Shown: in pieces, positions 17,319-25,240 of the stretch | How the letters are laid out: each line of letters begins with the position of its first letter | Position numbering within the stretch: position 1 is the first letter of the stretch | Origin: Clostridiales bacterium UBA1390 | Lineage (GTDB): Bacteria; Bacillota; Clostridia; Lachnospirales; Bianqueaceae | Length of the DNA stretch: 32,991 nt | Direction: 5' to 3' | Assembly: GCA_002305315.1 (NCBI GenBank) | Contig: DBQQ01000018.1 | Location: 1-32,991 of the forward strand | Translations under genes and position numbers: made by a program | The notes under the pieces: generated by a model | The model's database searches: none | The model's input: only the letters and a program-made list of their open reading frames with translations | What the model was told of the DNA's origin: nothing

Positions 17319-18413
17319 ATGAAATTAGGAATTGTGGGGTTACCCAATGTAGGAAAAAGTACATTATTTAACTGCCTGACCAAGGCAGGCGCGGCCTCCG
17401 CCAATTATCCCTTCTGTACGATTGAACCGAACGTGGGGATTGTGGCAGTGCCCGATCCGCGGCTGAAGGCGTTGACCGAGATGTATCAGTCAGAGAAGAC
17501 AACGCCAGCCACCATCGAGTTTGTGGACATCGCAGGCCTGGTGCGGGGCGCCAGCAAGGGCGAAGGTCTGGGCAATCAGTTTCTGTCCCATATTCGGGAG
17601 GTAGATGCCATTGTGCACGTGGTGCGCTGTTTTGAGGACGATGACATTATCCATGTGGATGGCAGCGTGGATCCCATGCGGGATATTGATACGATCAATC
17701 TGGAGCTGATTTTTGCGGATCTGGAGACATTGGAGCGCCGTTATGCCAAGACTGCGAAAGCGGCCAAGGCAGATAAATCTTTGGAAGCGGAACTTGCGGT
17801 GATCGAGAAGGCGCGCAAGGTGCTGGAAGATGGACAGCGTGCCAAGGTGCTTTCGCTGGATGCGGAGGAGCAGGCGATTCTGGATTCTTTCCAGCTGCTG
17901 ACCGCAAAGCCGGTCATTTACGCTGCTAATGTGATGGAAGACGATCTGGCGGACGATGGAAAGAGCAATCCGCAGGTGCAGAAGGTGCGGGAATACGCAG
18001 CGGAGCATGGGGAGCAGGTCTTTGTGGTCTGCGCCAAGATTGAGGAGGAGATTGCCGCGCTGGATGACGATGAGAAGCAGATGTTCCTGGAGGAGCTGGG
18101 GCTTACGCACTCAGGATTGGATCGGCTGATTGCCGCCAGCTACGATCTTCTGGGTCTGATCAGCTACCTGACCGCAGGACCTACGGAGAGCCGCGCCTGG
18201 ACGATCAAGAAAGGGACGTTAGCACCGCAGGCGGCGGGAAAGATTCATTCCGATTTTGAGCGTGGTTTCATCCGTGCTGAAGTAGTAGCCTATGAGGATC
18301 TGATGCGCTGCGGCAGTTACGCCGCGGCTCGCGAAAAGGGACTGGTTCGCTCGGAAGGAAAAGAGTACGAGATGAAGGATGGGGACGTGGTTCTGTTCCG
18401 ATTCAATGTATAA
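17319..18413 (+). CDS. ychF: OBG-family ATPase YchF (EngD)
   Basis: The frame is open from 17262, but ATG 17319 with GAGGAA upstream begins the canonical [15 protein letters not shown]. The product has 364 residues, the usual length. Features: P-loop GLPNVGKST (7-15), switch region [13 protein letters not shown]3 [20 protein letters not shown], and NVMEDD in place of the GTPase NKxD motif, consistent with the ATP preference of YchF. A coiled-coil insert spans about 130-190 and the C-terminal TGS-like domain ends in [12 protein letters not shown]. The protein is ribosome-associated and linked to stress responses. Monocistronic, with its own promoter and terminator. Confidence 0.95.
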   Translation: MKLGIVGLPNVGKSTLFNCLTKAGAASANYPFCTIEPNVGIVAVPDPRLKALTEMYQSEKTTPATIEFVDIAGLVRGASKGEGLGNQFLSHIREVDAIVHVVRCFEDDDIIHVDGSVDPMRDIDTINLELIFADLETLERRYAKTAKAAKADKSLEAELAVIEKARKVLEDGQRAKVLSLDAEEQAILDSFQLLTAKPVIYAANVMEDDLADDGKSNPQVQKVREYAAEHGEQVFVVCAKIEEEIAALDDDEKQMFLEELGLTHSGLDRLIAASYDLLGLISYLTAGPTESRAWTIKKGTLAPQAAGKIHSDFERGFIRAEVVAYEDLMRCGSYAAAREKGLVRSEGKEYEMKDGDVVLFRFNV

Positions 18414-18416
18414 TAG

Positions 18417-18458
18417 AAAAAAGCTGTGTGTCTGAATCAGATGCACGGCTTTTTTTTC
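18417..18458 (+). terminator. Terminator of ychF
   Basis: AAAAAAGCTGTG (starting at 18417) pairs with GCACGGCTTTTTT; the inner TCTG/CAGA continues the stem, and eight T follow. It lies directly after the ychF stop. Confidence 0.88.
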
Positions 18459-18467
18459 TGTTTTATA

Positions 18468-18526
18468 TTGACGAGGCATTCGACAGGGTTTATAATGAAC
18501 ATGTTAACTATCAACTAATTTATCAA
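18468..18526 (+). promoter_or_regulatory. Promoter and putative operator of the marR-ABC exporter operon
   Basis: TTGACG (18468-18473), 17 bp, perfect TATAAT (18491-18496). Directly downstream are a GTTAAC palindrome (18503-18508) and two TATCAA direct repeats (18509-18514 and 18521-18526) spaced 12 bp, just before the ribosome site. The position over the start of transcription suits autorepression by the MarR protein; that the repeats are its binding site is inference. Confidence 0.75.
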
Positions 18527-18545
18527 TTGGATGGGAGGGTCACAC

Positions 18546-18989
18546 ATGGAAATCATGGAGCTGGATATCAAGTTCCGGGAGCTCCACCGCCTTCATCGGC
18601 GAGCGATGGAAATGCGGCTGAACAAAACCGGCGTCTATCGAGCGCAGCATCAGATTCTGATGTATCTATCAGACCATCCGCAGTCATCTCAAATACAGAT
18701 TGCGGAACGGTTCAAGATTTCGTCTTCCGCGGTGGCGACGTCACTGAAGAAGCTGGAGAAGGGCGGATACCTGGAACGGGTGGTGGATATGGAGGATAAC
18801 CGCTTTCATAAGGTGAGTCTGACCGAGAAAGGACGGCAAGTGGTCGAAAACAGTCATGAGATCTTTCAGCAGACCATCCGGGAAATGTATCAGAATCTGA
18901 GCGCGTCCGATATGGAGCAGATGATGTCATTTTATGAAAAACTGGAAGAAAACCTAAAGCGTATATGTCAGGAGGAGCAGGAGAAATGA
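18546..18989 (+). CDS. MarR-family transcriptional regulator
   Basis: A 147-residue protein starting at ATG 18546 after GGGAGGG. The winged helix-turn-helix is clear: HQILMYLSDHPQSSQIQIAE, then RFKISSSAVATSLKKLEKGG with the wing YLERVVDMEDNRFHKVSLTE. N- and C-terminal helices would form the dimer interface. Its last codon overlaps the start of the ABC exporter gene, so regulator and exporter are translationally coupled. This arrangement is common for MarR repressors of LmrCD/BmrCD-type drug exporters and suggests ligand-induced derepression. Confidence 0.92.
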   Translation: MEIMELDIKFRELHRLHRRAMEMRLNKTGVYRAQHQILMYLSDHPQSSQIQIAERFKISSSAVATSLKKLEKGGYLERVVDMEDNRFHKVSLTEKGRQVVENSHEIFQQTIREMYQNLSASDMEQMMSFYEKLEENLKRICQEEQEK

Positions 18990-20724
18990 GATTTTATTTT
19001 CGGTATATCAAGCCCTATCTGCCATTTTTCATCATCGGACCGATCCTGATGCTGACGGAAGTCGTCGGAGAGGTGCTGATGCCCCGATTGATGGCCAATA
19101 TCATCAATTACGGTGTTACCGCAGAAAGTACCACCTACATACTACAGACCGGCGGGCTTATGGTACTGGTAGCACTCATGATGATGGGCGGCGGCGTAGG
19201 AGGCAATTATTTTGCAGCGAAGGCTTCGGTCAGCTTTTCTTCGGATCTCCGAGCCGATCTATATAAGAAGGTACAGAGCTTTTCGTTTGCAAATCTGGAC
19301 CATTTTCACACAGGATCGCTGGTCACCCGGCTGACGAATGATGTGACGCAGCTGCAGAATATCACACGAATGAGCCTTGTGATGATGCTCAGAGCACCGG
19401 GCATGATGATCGGCGCGATTATCATGGCGACGCAGATCAACGCCAGTCTGGCCGTTATCATCGGCGTGATCGCACCGATTCTGATCGTGATCATCGGCAT
19501 CATCATGAAGACGGCGTTTCCACGGTTTATGCTGATGCAGAAAAAGATCGACGCACTCAATACGGGCATTCAGGAAAACTTGACCAATGTACGTGTCATC
19601 AAATCGTTTGTGCGGGAGGATTTTGAGGAGAAACGTTTCTGTGATAAGACCGAAGATCTGCGGGAAAAATCATTGCAGGCGCTGAAGATGATGGTCATGA
19701 CGATGCCGATCATGACGCTGGCCATGAATATCACAACATTGGCCGTGGTCTGGTTTGGTGGGCAGCAGGTTTTGGTCGGCGACATGCTGATCGGCGATTT
19801 GATTTCTTTTACCACATACGTGGTACAGATCTTGTCTTCGCTCATGATGGTTGCGATGATTGTCCTGCAGAGTTCTCGTGCGATGGCTTCTTCTAAGCGT
19901 ATCAAGGAAGTCATGAATGAAAAATTGGATCTGACGGATGAGAATGCGGCGCAGAAGGATAAAAAGGTAGTGGAAGGCAAGGTGGAGTTTCATCATGTGA
20001 ATTTCCGCTATTACAAGGATCATGCGGAGTGGGTGCTGGAAGATATCGATTTTACTGCATATCCGGGAGAGATTCTGGGTATTATCGGCTCTACCGGAAG
20101 CGGAAAGAGTACGCTGGTGCAGTTGATCCCCCGCCTATATGATGTGGATGAAGGACAGATTCTGGTAGATGGTGTGGATGTACGGGACTACTCGCTGGAA
20201 AATCTCCGGCAGGGCGTAGGTATGGTATTGCAGAAAACGTGCTGTTTTCTGGTTCGATTGAGGAAAATCTCCGTTGGGGCGATGAGGAAGCCAGTGAAGA
20301 AGAGATTCGGCAGGCCGCACAGGCTGCGCAGGCCCATGATTTTGTGTCCGGGTTTACAGACGGATATGAGACCGAACTAGGGCAGGGTGGTGTCAATGTC
20401 TCTGGCGGACAGAAACAACGCCTTTGTATCGCGCGGGCTCTCTTGAAAAAGCCGAAGATTCTGATTCTGGATGATTCCACCAGTGCGGTGGATACTGCGA
20501 CGGAGGCGCGGATTCGCGAAGCGTTTCGCACGTCGCTCAAGGATACGACAAAAATCATCATTGCGCAGCGGATCAGTTCGGTCATTGAGGCGGATCGGAT
20601 TCTTGTAATCGATGAAGGACGTATTGTCGGACAGGGCACGCATGAGGAACTGCTGGAAAGCAATAAGGCCTATCAGGAGATTTATTATTCCCAGCAGGAT
20701 AAACAGAAGGAGGTGAGCGCCTGA
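18986..20724 (+). pseudogene. ABC exporter subunit 1 (BmrC/LmrC-like), broken by a one-base frameshift
   Basis: The start overlaps the marR stop (ATGA). The membrane domain and Walker A (GSTGSGKS) are in one frame up to GMVLQK; the rest, from NVLFSGSIEENL onward, is in another. At 20234-20237 there are four A where five would restore the frame, giving an intact 579-residue protein. Downstream are signature VSGGQKQR, Walker B LILDD and switch AQRIS. The catalytic Glu is Asp and the switch His is Gln, the expected degenerate-site pattern of the first half of heterodimeric exporters. Both halves look otherwise well preserved, so the shift is recent, an assembly error, or tolerated. As written, the product stops at 20380 and lacks the signature and Walker B. 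Confidence 0.85.
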
Positions 20725-22580
20725 TGGCACGATCAACAGAAGAACTCTTGAAGAAATATCAATCTCTGGGGAAAGTGCCGCAGGGCGGCAGGGGACCCGG
20801 TGGAGGTCCTGGCGGCGGAAAGAACCGCGGAGCAGGTGGAAAGCCCAAGGATACGCAGGGATCCATCCTGCGGCTTTTGAGATATCTGAATCCATATAAA
20901 TTTCATGTACTGATCGCTTTTATCTGTGTTCTGATTTCTACGGGAGCCACTCTGGCCGGCTCCTATATGCTGCGTCCGATTATCAATGGGCTGGTGGATA
21001 ATGCGGACCTGTGGAGTCTGGCGTTATCTCTGGGGTATATGGCTGCCATCTATCTGGCAGGCGTCATCGCCAGCTACGCGCAGCAGCGCCTGATGATCTG
21101 GGTGTCGCAGAGCGTCCTGAAGAACATCCGGGATGACCTGTTTCGCAAGCTGCAGAATCTGCCGGTGCGGTACTATGATACACACAGCAATGGCGAACTC
21201 ATGAGTCGTTTCATGAATGATGTGGATGCCATTGGGGAAATGATGAATAACTCTGTCATTCAGCTTTTCTCAGGGTCTATCACGCTGATCGGTACGCTCA
21301 TTCTTATGATGAGCATGAATCTCTGGCTGACACTGATTACGATCGTTTTCGTACCGCTGGTGGCGCGTGTCGGCGGTCTGATTGCTTCTCGCAGCCGCCG
21401 CTTCTATAGAGCGCAGCAGGCGGCCCTGGGTGCGGTCAATGGATATGTGGAGGAGTCGATCACGGGGCAGAAAGTGGTGAAGGTCTTCTGTCATGAAGAT
21501 GTCTGTGAGGAAGAGTTTGGCCTGCTCAACAAAGACTTGCGAGATAAGCAGATTAAAGCGCAGTTCTTCGGCGGACTGATGGGGCCGGTTCTGGGTAACA
21601 TGAGCCAGATCACCTATGCGATCACTGCCTGCATCGGCGGTATTCTCTGTGTCACACAAGGCTTTGATGTGGGTGGTTTTTCGGTCTTTGTCAATTATTC
21701 GAGGCAGTTCAGCCGGCCTATCAATGAGATCTCTATGCAGGTAAACACCATTTTCTCCGCATTGGCCGGCGCGGAACGTGTTTTTGCGGTCATGGATGAG
21801 GAGCCGGAGGCTGCCGATGCGCCGGACGCGCTGGAAGTGCCGGAGCTGAAGGGGCATGTGCAGATGCAGCACGTTTACTTTGGCTATGATCCGGATGTGC
21901 AGATCCTGAAGGATATCAGTCTATACGCAAAGTCGGGACAGAAGATTGCCTTCGTGGGCTCTACCGGTGCAGGTAAGACGACGATCACAAATCTGTTGAG
22001 CCGGTTCTACGATATTCAGGAAGGCTCCATTCTGGTAGATGGTCATGATTTATACGATTATAAGCGTAAGTTTATCCGCAGCCATATCGCGATGGTTTTG
22101 CAGGATACCCATCTGTTTACGGGTACCGTAATGGAAAATATTCGGTATGGAAGGCTGGATGCCACAGATGAGGAGATTATCGAAGCGGCGAAGTCGGTCA
22201 GCGCCCATCACTTTATCGTACGTCTGTCCGATGGATACCAGACGATGATCGAGGGTGACGGCGCGAACTTGAGCCAAGGACAACGCCAGCTCTTAAATAT
22301 CGCCAGGGCAGCCATATCCAAGGCGCCGATTCTGGTATTGGATGAGGCGACCAGTTCTGTGGATACCAGAACAGAAAAGCAGATCGAACGAGGAATGGAT
22401 GCTCTTATGGCGACGCGGACGACCTTTGTCATTGCCCATCGGCTTTCCACTGTGCGAAACGCGAATGCGATCATGGTCCTGGAACACGGCGTCATCATTG
22501 AGCGAGGCACCCATGAGGAGCTTTTGGCGCAAAAAGGCCGCTATTATGAGTTGTATACCGGAAAGGCAGAATTGGATTAA
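20724..22580 (+). CDS. ABC exporter subunit 2 (BmrD/LmrD-like), catalytic half
   Basis: A 618-residue half-transporter whose ATG overlaps the stop of subunit 1. A Gly-rich N-terminal extension (about residues 18-45) precedes six membrane helices. The nucleotide-binding domain has Walker A GSTGAGKTT, a non-consensus signature LSQGQRQ, Walker B LVLDEATS with the catalytic Glu, and switch AHRLST. A canonical Walker B/switch with a non-consensus signature, paired with the opposite pattern in subunit 1, is what heterodimeric exporters show. Likely exports drugs or peptides under control of the upstream MarR. Its TAA overlaps the convergent oxidoreductase stop in a shared TTAA, leaving no room for a terminator between them. 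Confidence 0.92.
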   Translation: MARSTEELLKKYQSLGKVPQGGRGPGGGPGGGKNRGAGGKPKDTQGSILRLLRYLNPYKFHVLIAFICVLISTGATLAGSYMLRPIINGLVDNADLWSLALSLGYMAAIYLAGVIASYAQQRLMIWVSQSVLKNIRDDLFRKLQNLPVRYYDTHSNGELMSRFMNDVDAIGEMMNNSVIQLFSGSITLIGTLILMMSMNLWLTLITIVFVPLVARVGGLIASRSRRFYRAQQAALGAVNGYVEESITGQKVVKVFCHEDVCEEEFGLLNKDLRDKQIKAQFFGGLMGPVLGNMSQITYAITACIGGILCVTQGFDVGGFSVFVNYSRQFSRPINEISMQVNTIFSALAGAERVFAVMDEEPEAADAPDALEVPELKGHVQMQHVYFGYDPDVQILKDISLYAKSGQKIAFVGSTGAGKTTITNLLSRFYDIQEGSILVDGHDLYDYKRKFIRSHIAMVLQDTHLFTGTVMENIRYGRLDATDEEIIEAAKSVSAHHFIVRLSDGYQTMIEGDGANLSQGQRQLLNIARAAISKAPILVLDEATSSVDTRTEKQIERGMDALMATRTTFVIAHRLSTVRNANAIMVLEHGVIIERGTHEELLAQKGRYYELYTGKAELD

Positions 22581-23875
22581 AGCTTTAGATCTTCTGTGGC
22601 AGGATTGTCAATCAGGCGGCCTTCCGCTGTAAAGCGAGAACCGTGACAAGGACAGTCCCAGGTGTGTTCATGAGAATTCCATTGGAGTGCGCAGCCCATG
22701 TGGGGGCAGCGAGGAGAGGCGGGGATCAGCAAATGGGTCACCGCCTCAAATCCGTTAATGGCAAGCTGCGGACGGAGTATGGTCCGGGACGGAGAAAAGA
22801 TTTCCGCATAGGGGCTTTTGTGTTCCGCGACAAGATCGGAGAGAATCATGGCGGCTACCATAGCGGAGGTCATCCCCCACTTGTTGAATCCGGCTGCCAC
22901 ATAAAGATGGGGTGTATTCGCGGAGTAAGGACCGATATAGGGAACTCCGTCCAGTGTCATACAGTCCTGCGTGGCCCAGTGATAGGCTTCCGTCGCATGA
23001 GGATAATATTGCTGCGAAAATTCCCGGAGTTCCCGCCAGGTTTTACCCCGTTTTCCGGTACGGTGTCCGCCGCCACCGATGAATAACAGGTCTTTATAAT
23101 TGCGGAACGATAATCCTTTCTGGGCTTCATCCACATACATTCCCTTTATCGTCGGTGCATTTTTGAGGGCTATGACATAGGAGCGGTGCTGATACAGCTT
23201 GATAAAATAACTCCCGTGCCGATTGAGAAATGGAAAATGTGTCGTGATAATGATTTTTTCGGCGCGAATCCGGCCCTGATCCGTCACCGCCGTCGTCCCC
23301 AGCAGTTCTCGTACCGGCGTATGCTCATAAATATGCAGATCCTTCGCGATGGCCGAAAGAAACTTCAGCGGATGGAACTGTGCCTGGCGAGGCAAACGCA
23401 CAGCGCCAGCCACAGGAAAAGGAAGCGGAAGACATTCCGTAAATGCTCCATGTCCTCCTAACTTTTCCAGGGCGCGGATCTCTCGTTCGATTCTTGCCCG
23501 GTCGGTGCGAGAATACACATAGGAATCCTTCTCTTCAAAATCGCACGAAATATTTCGACATAGTTTTCGATACCGATTCAATGCCACCTCATTCGCCTTC
23601 CAGTATTGCCAGGCACGATTCAGTCCGAATCGACGGATCAACTGATCATAAATCAGTCCATGCTGGATCGTGATCTTCGCAGTTGTATTCTTTGTGACTC
23701 CACTGCCGATCGTTTCGGCTTCTGTCAGAACATAATTTACGCCGGCGCGCTGTAGCATATAGGCACACAAAACGCCAGCCATTCCACCTCCAATAATGAG
23801 TACATCCGTCTTGATGTCCTTTTGCAGTGCCTCAAATGCCGCCTGTCGTGAGGTTTGTTCCCATAAAGACTTCAT
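22577..23875 (-). CDS. FAD-dependent oxidoreductase with C-terminal Rieske [2Fe-2S] domain (YhfW-like)
   Basis: The start at 23875 (MKSLWEQ) has GGAGG upstream; the product has 432 residues. An N-terminal DAO-type FAD domain begins DVLIIGGGMAGVLCAYML (dinucleotide GGGMAG at 29-34), with a later VAAGFNKWGMTSAMVAA FAD segment. The C-terminal 45 residues form a Rieske domain: C390-P-H392 with C395, and C408-P-C410-H411, where C390, H392, C408 and H411 would bind the cluster and C395/C410 could form the disulfide. The architecture matches B. subtilis YhfW, but is shorter than I recall. The substrate is unknown. Repeat array 2 lies just upstream. Confidence 0.88.
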   Translation of the reverse strand: MKSLWEQTSRQAAFEALQKDIKTDVLIIGGGMAGVLCAYMLQRAGVNYVLTEAETIGSGVTKNTTAKITIQHGLIYDQLIRRFGLNRAWQYWKANEVALNRYRKLCRNISCDFEEKDSYVYSRTDRARIEREIRALEKLGGHGAFTECLPLPFPVAGAVRLPRQAQFHPLKFLSAIAKDLHIYEHTPVRELLGTTAVTDQGRIRAEKIIITTHFPFLNRHGSYFIKLYQHRSYVIALKNAPTIKGMYVDEAQKGLSFRNYKDLLFIGGGGHRTGKRGKTWRELREFSQQYYPHATEAYHWATQDCMTLDGVPYIGPYSANTPHLYVAAGFNKWGMTSAMVAAMILSDLVAEHKSPYAEIFSPSRTILRPQLAINGFEAVTHLLIPASPRCPHMGCALQWNSHEHTWDCPCHGSRFTAEGRLIDNPATEDLKL

Positions 23876-23955
23876 AGGTTCCTCCTTCATTCTTGTTTTT
23901 CAATAGTGTGACACAATTGGCGGCAACTATGCAAAAGACGGGGTATCTCAGTTAG

Positions 23956-24981
23956 CGTATAAAAGGATTTGAGATTATACGCAGAGGTGCGATTTTGGTG
24001 ACTCGAAGGTTGAGATAGCGTATAAAGAAGTTTGAGATTATACGCTGAGGTGCGATTCTGGTGACGCGAAGGTTGAGATAGCGTATAAAAAGGTTTCTAA
24101 AGAAACAAGATTATACGCCGTACTGAGATTTTGGCTGCTCGAAGGTTGAGATAGCGTATAAAAAAGTTGCTAAGGGAACGAGATTATACGCTGAGGTGCG
24201 ATTCTGGCTGCTCGAAGTTCGAGATAGCGTATAAAAAAGTTGCTAAGGGAACGAGATTATACGCTGAGGTGCGATTCTGGTGACTCGAAGGTTGAGATAG
24301 CGTATAAAAAGGTTTCTAAAGGAACAAGATTATACGCCGTACTGAGATTTTGGCTACGCGAAGTTTGAGATGGCGTATAAAGAGGTTTGAGATTATACGC
24401 AGAGGTGCGATTTTGGCGACTCGAAGTTCGAGATAGCGTATAAAGAAGTTTCTAAGGGAACGAGATTATACGCTGAGGTGCGATTCTGGTGACTCGAAGT
24501 TCGAGATAGCGTATAAAGAAGTTTCTAAAGGAATGAGATTATACGCTGAGGTGCGATCCTGGCTGCTCGAAATGCGAGATGGCGTATAAAGAAGTTGCTA
24601 AAGGAACGAGATTATACGCTGAGGTGCGATCCTGGCTGCTCGAAATGCGAGATGGCGTATAAAGAAGTTGCTAAAGGAACAAGATTATACGCAGAGGTGC
24701 GATTCTGGCTGCTCGAAGTTCGAGATGGCGTATAAAGAAGTTTCTAAAGGAATGAGATTATACGCCGTACTGGGATTTTGGCGACTCGAAGTTCGAGATG
24801 GCGTATAAAGAAGTTTCTAAAGGAACGAGATTATATGCCGTACTGGGATTTTGGCTACTCGAAGTTTGAGATAGCGCGTAAAAAGATTGCTAAGAGAACG
24901 AGATTATACGCTGCGCCGCGATTCTGGCTGCTCGAAGTTCGACATAGCGTATAAAAAAGATTGCCAAACGAGATTATACGC
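23956..24981 (-). repeat. Palindromic repeat array 2: 15 short units, inverted relative to array 1
   Basis: Fifteen elements start at 23956, 24019, 24082, 24155, 24228, 24301, 24374, 24437, 24510, 24583, 24656, 24728, 24801, 24874 and 24947. Each is GCGTATAA...TTATACGC, 38 bp (28 bp at 23956, 24019 and 24374; 35 bp at the last). The 38-bp units enclose an inner palindrome such as GTTTCTAAAGAAAC or GTTTCTAAAGGAAC. Most periods are 73 bp, or 63 bp after a 28-bp unit. The spacers (about 35 bp, TGAGGTGCGATTCTGGCTG core) match the reverse complement of array 1 spacers, so the arrays are inverted relative to each other. No ORF of interest lies here. Confidence 0.88.
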
Positions 24982-25017
24982 CATGCTGCGATTCTACTCG
25001 CTTGAATTTTCAATTTG

Positions 25018-25115
25018 CATATAATTTCTTCTACAGATGACGCAAAAACTGAAACGAACTGCTTTTTTTTGCAGTTCGTTTCCTATTTCATTCCTTTTGG
25101 AATTGAATTATACGC
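25018..25115 (+). repeat. Single long-form repeat element closing array 2
   Basis: A 98-bp element with GCATATAA and TTATACGC ends that matches the long elements of array 1 and has the array 1 orientation, unlike the short units beside it. Its internal hairpin is the best in the window: AACGAACTGC (25054-25063) pairs perfectly with GCAGTTCGTT (25072-25081) around eight T. The array 1 copies have mismatches here. Confidence 0.8.
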
Positions 25116-25189
25116 AAGGTCGCATTTTCGTAGAAGAAATCTCGATTTTGCGTATACATATAACAGGACCATATTTGGTGGGATGAATG

Positions 25190-25232
25190 AAAAAAGCGGA
25201 GAGAAATCCTATACATGCATGGATTTCCCTCC
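25190..25232 (-). terminator. Terminator of the beta-glucuronidase gene
   Basis: GGAGAGAAATCC (25198-25209) pairs with GGATTTCCCTCC (25221-25232) with one mismatch; six A at 25190-25195 give the T tail on the minus strand, just after the stop. Confidence 0.85.
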
Positions 25233-25240
25233 CCTTTATG

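Noticed and set aside
23956..24981. Promoters formed by TATAAT inside the GCGTATAAT ends of the repeat units (minus strand)
   Set aside because: No -35-like sequence lies 16-18 bp upstream in the spacers and no extended TGn; the hexamer appears to be a by-product of the repeat end.
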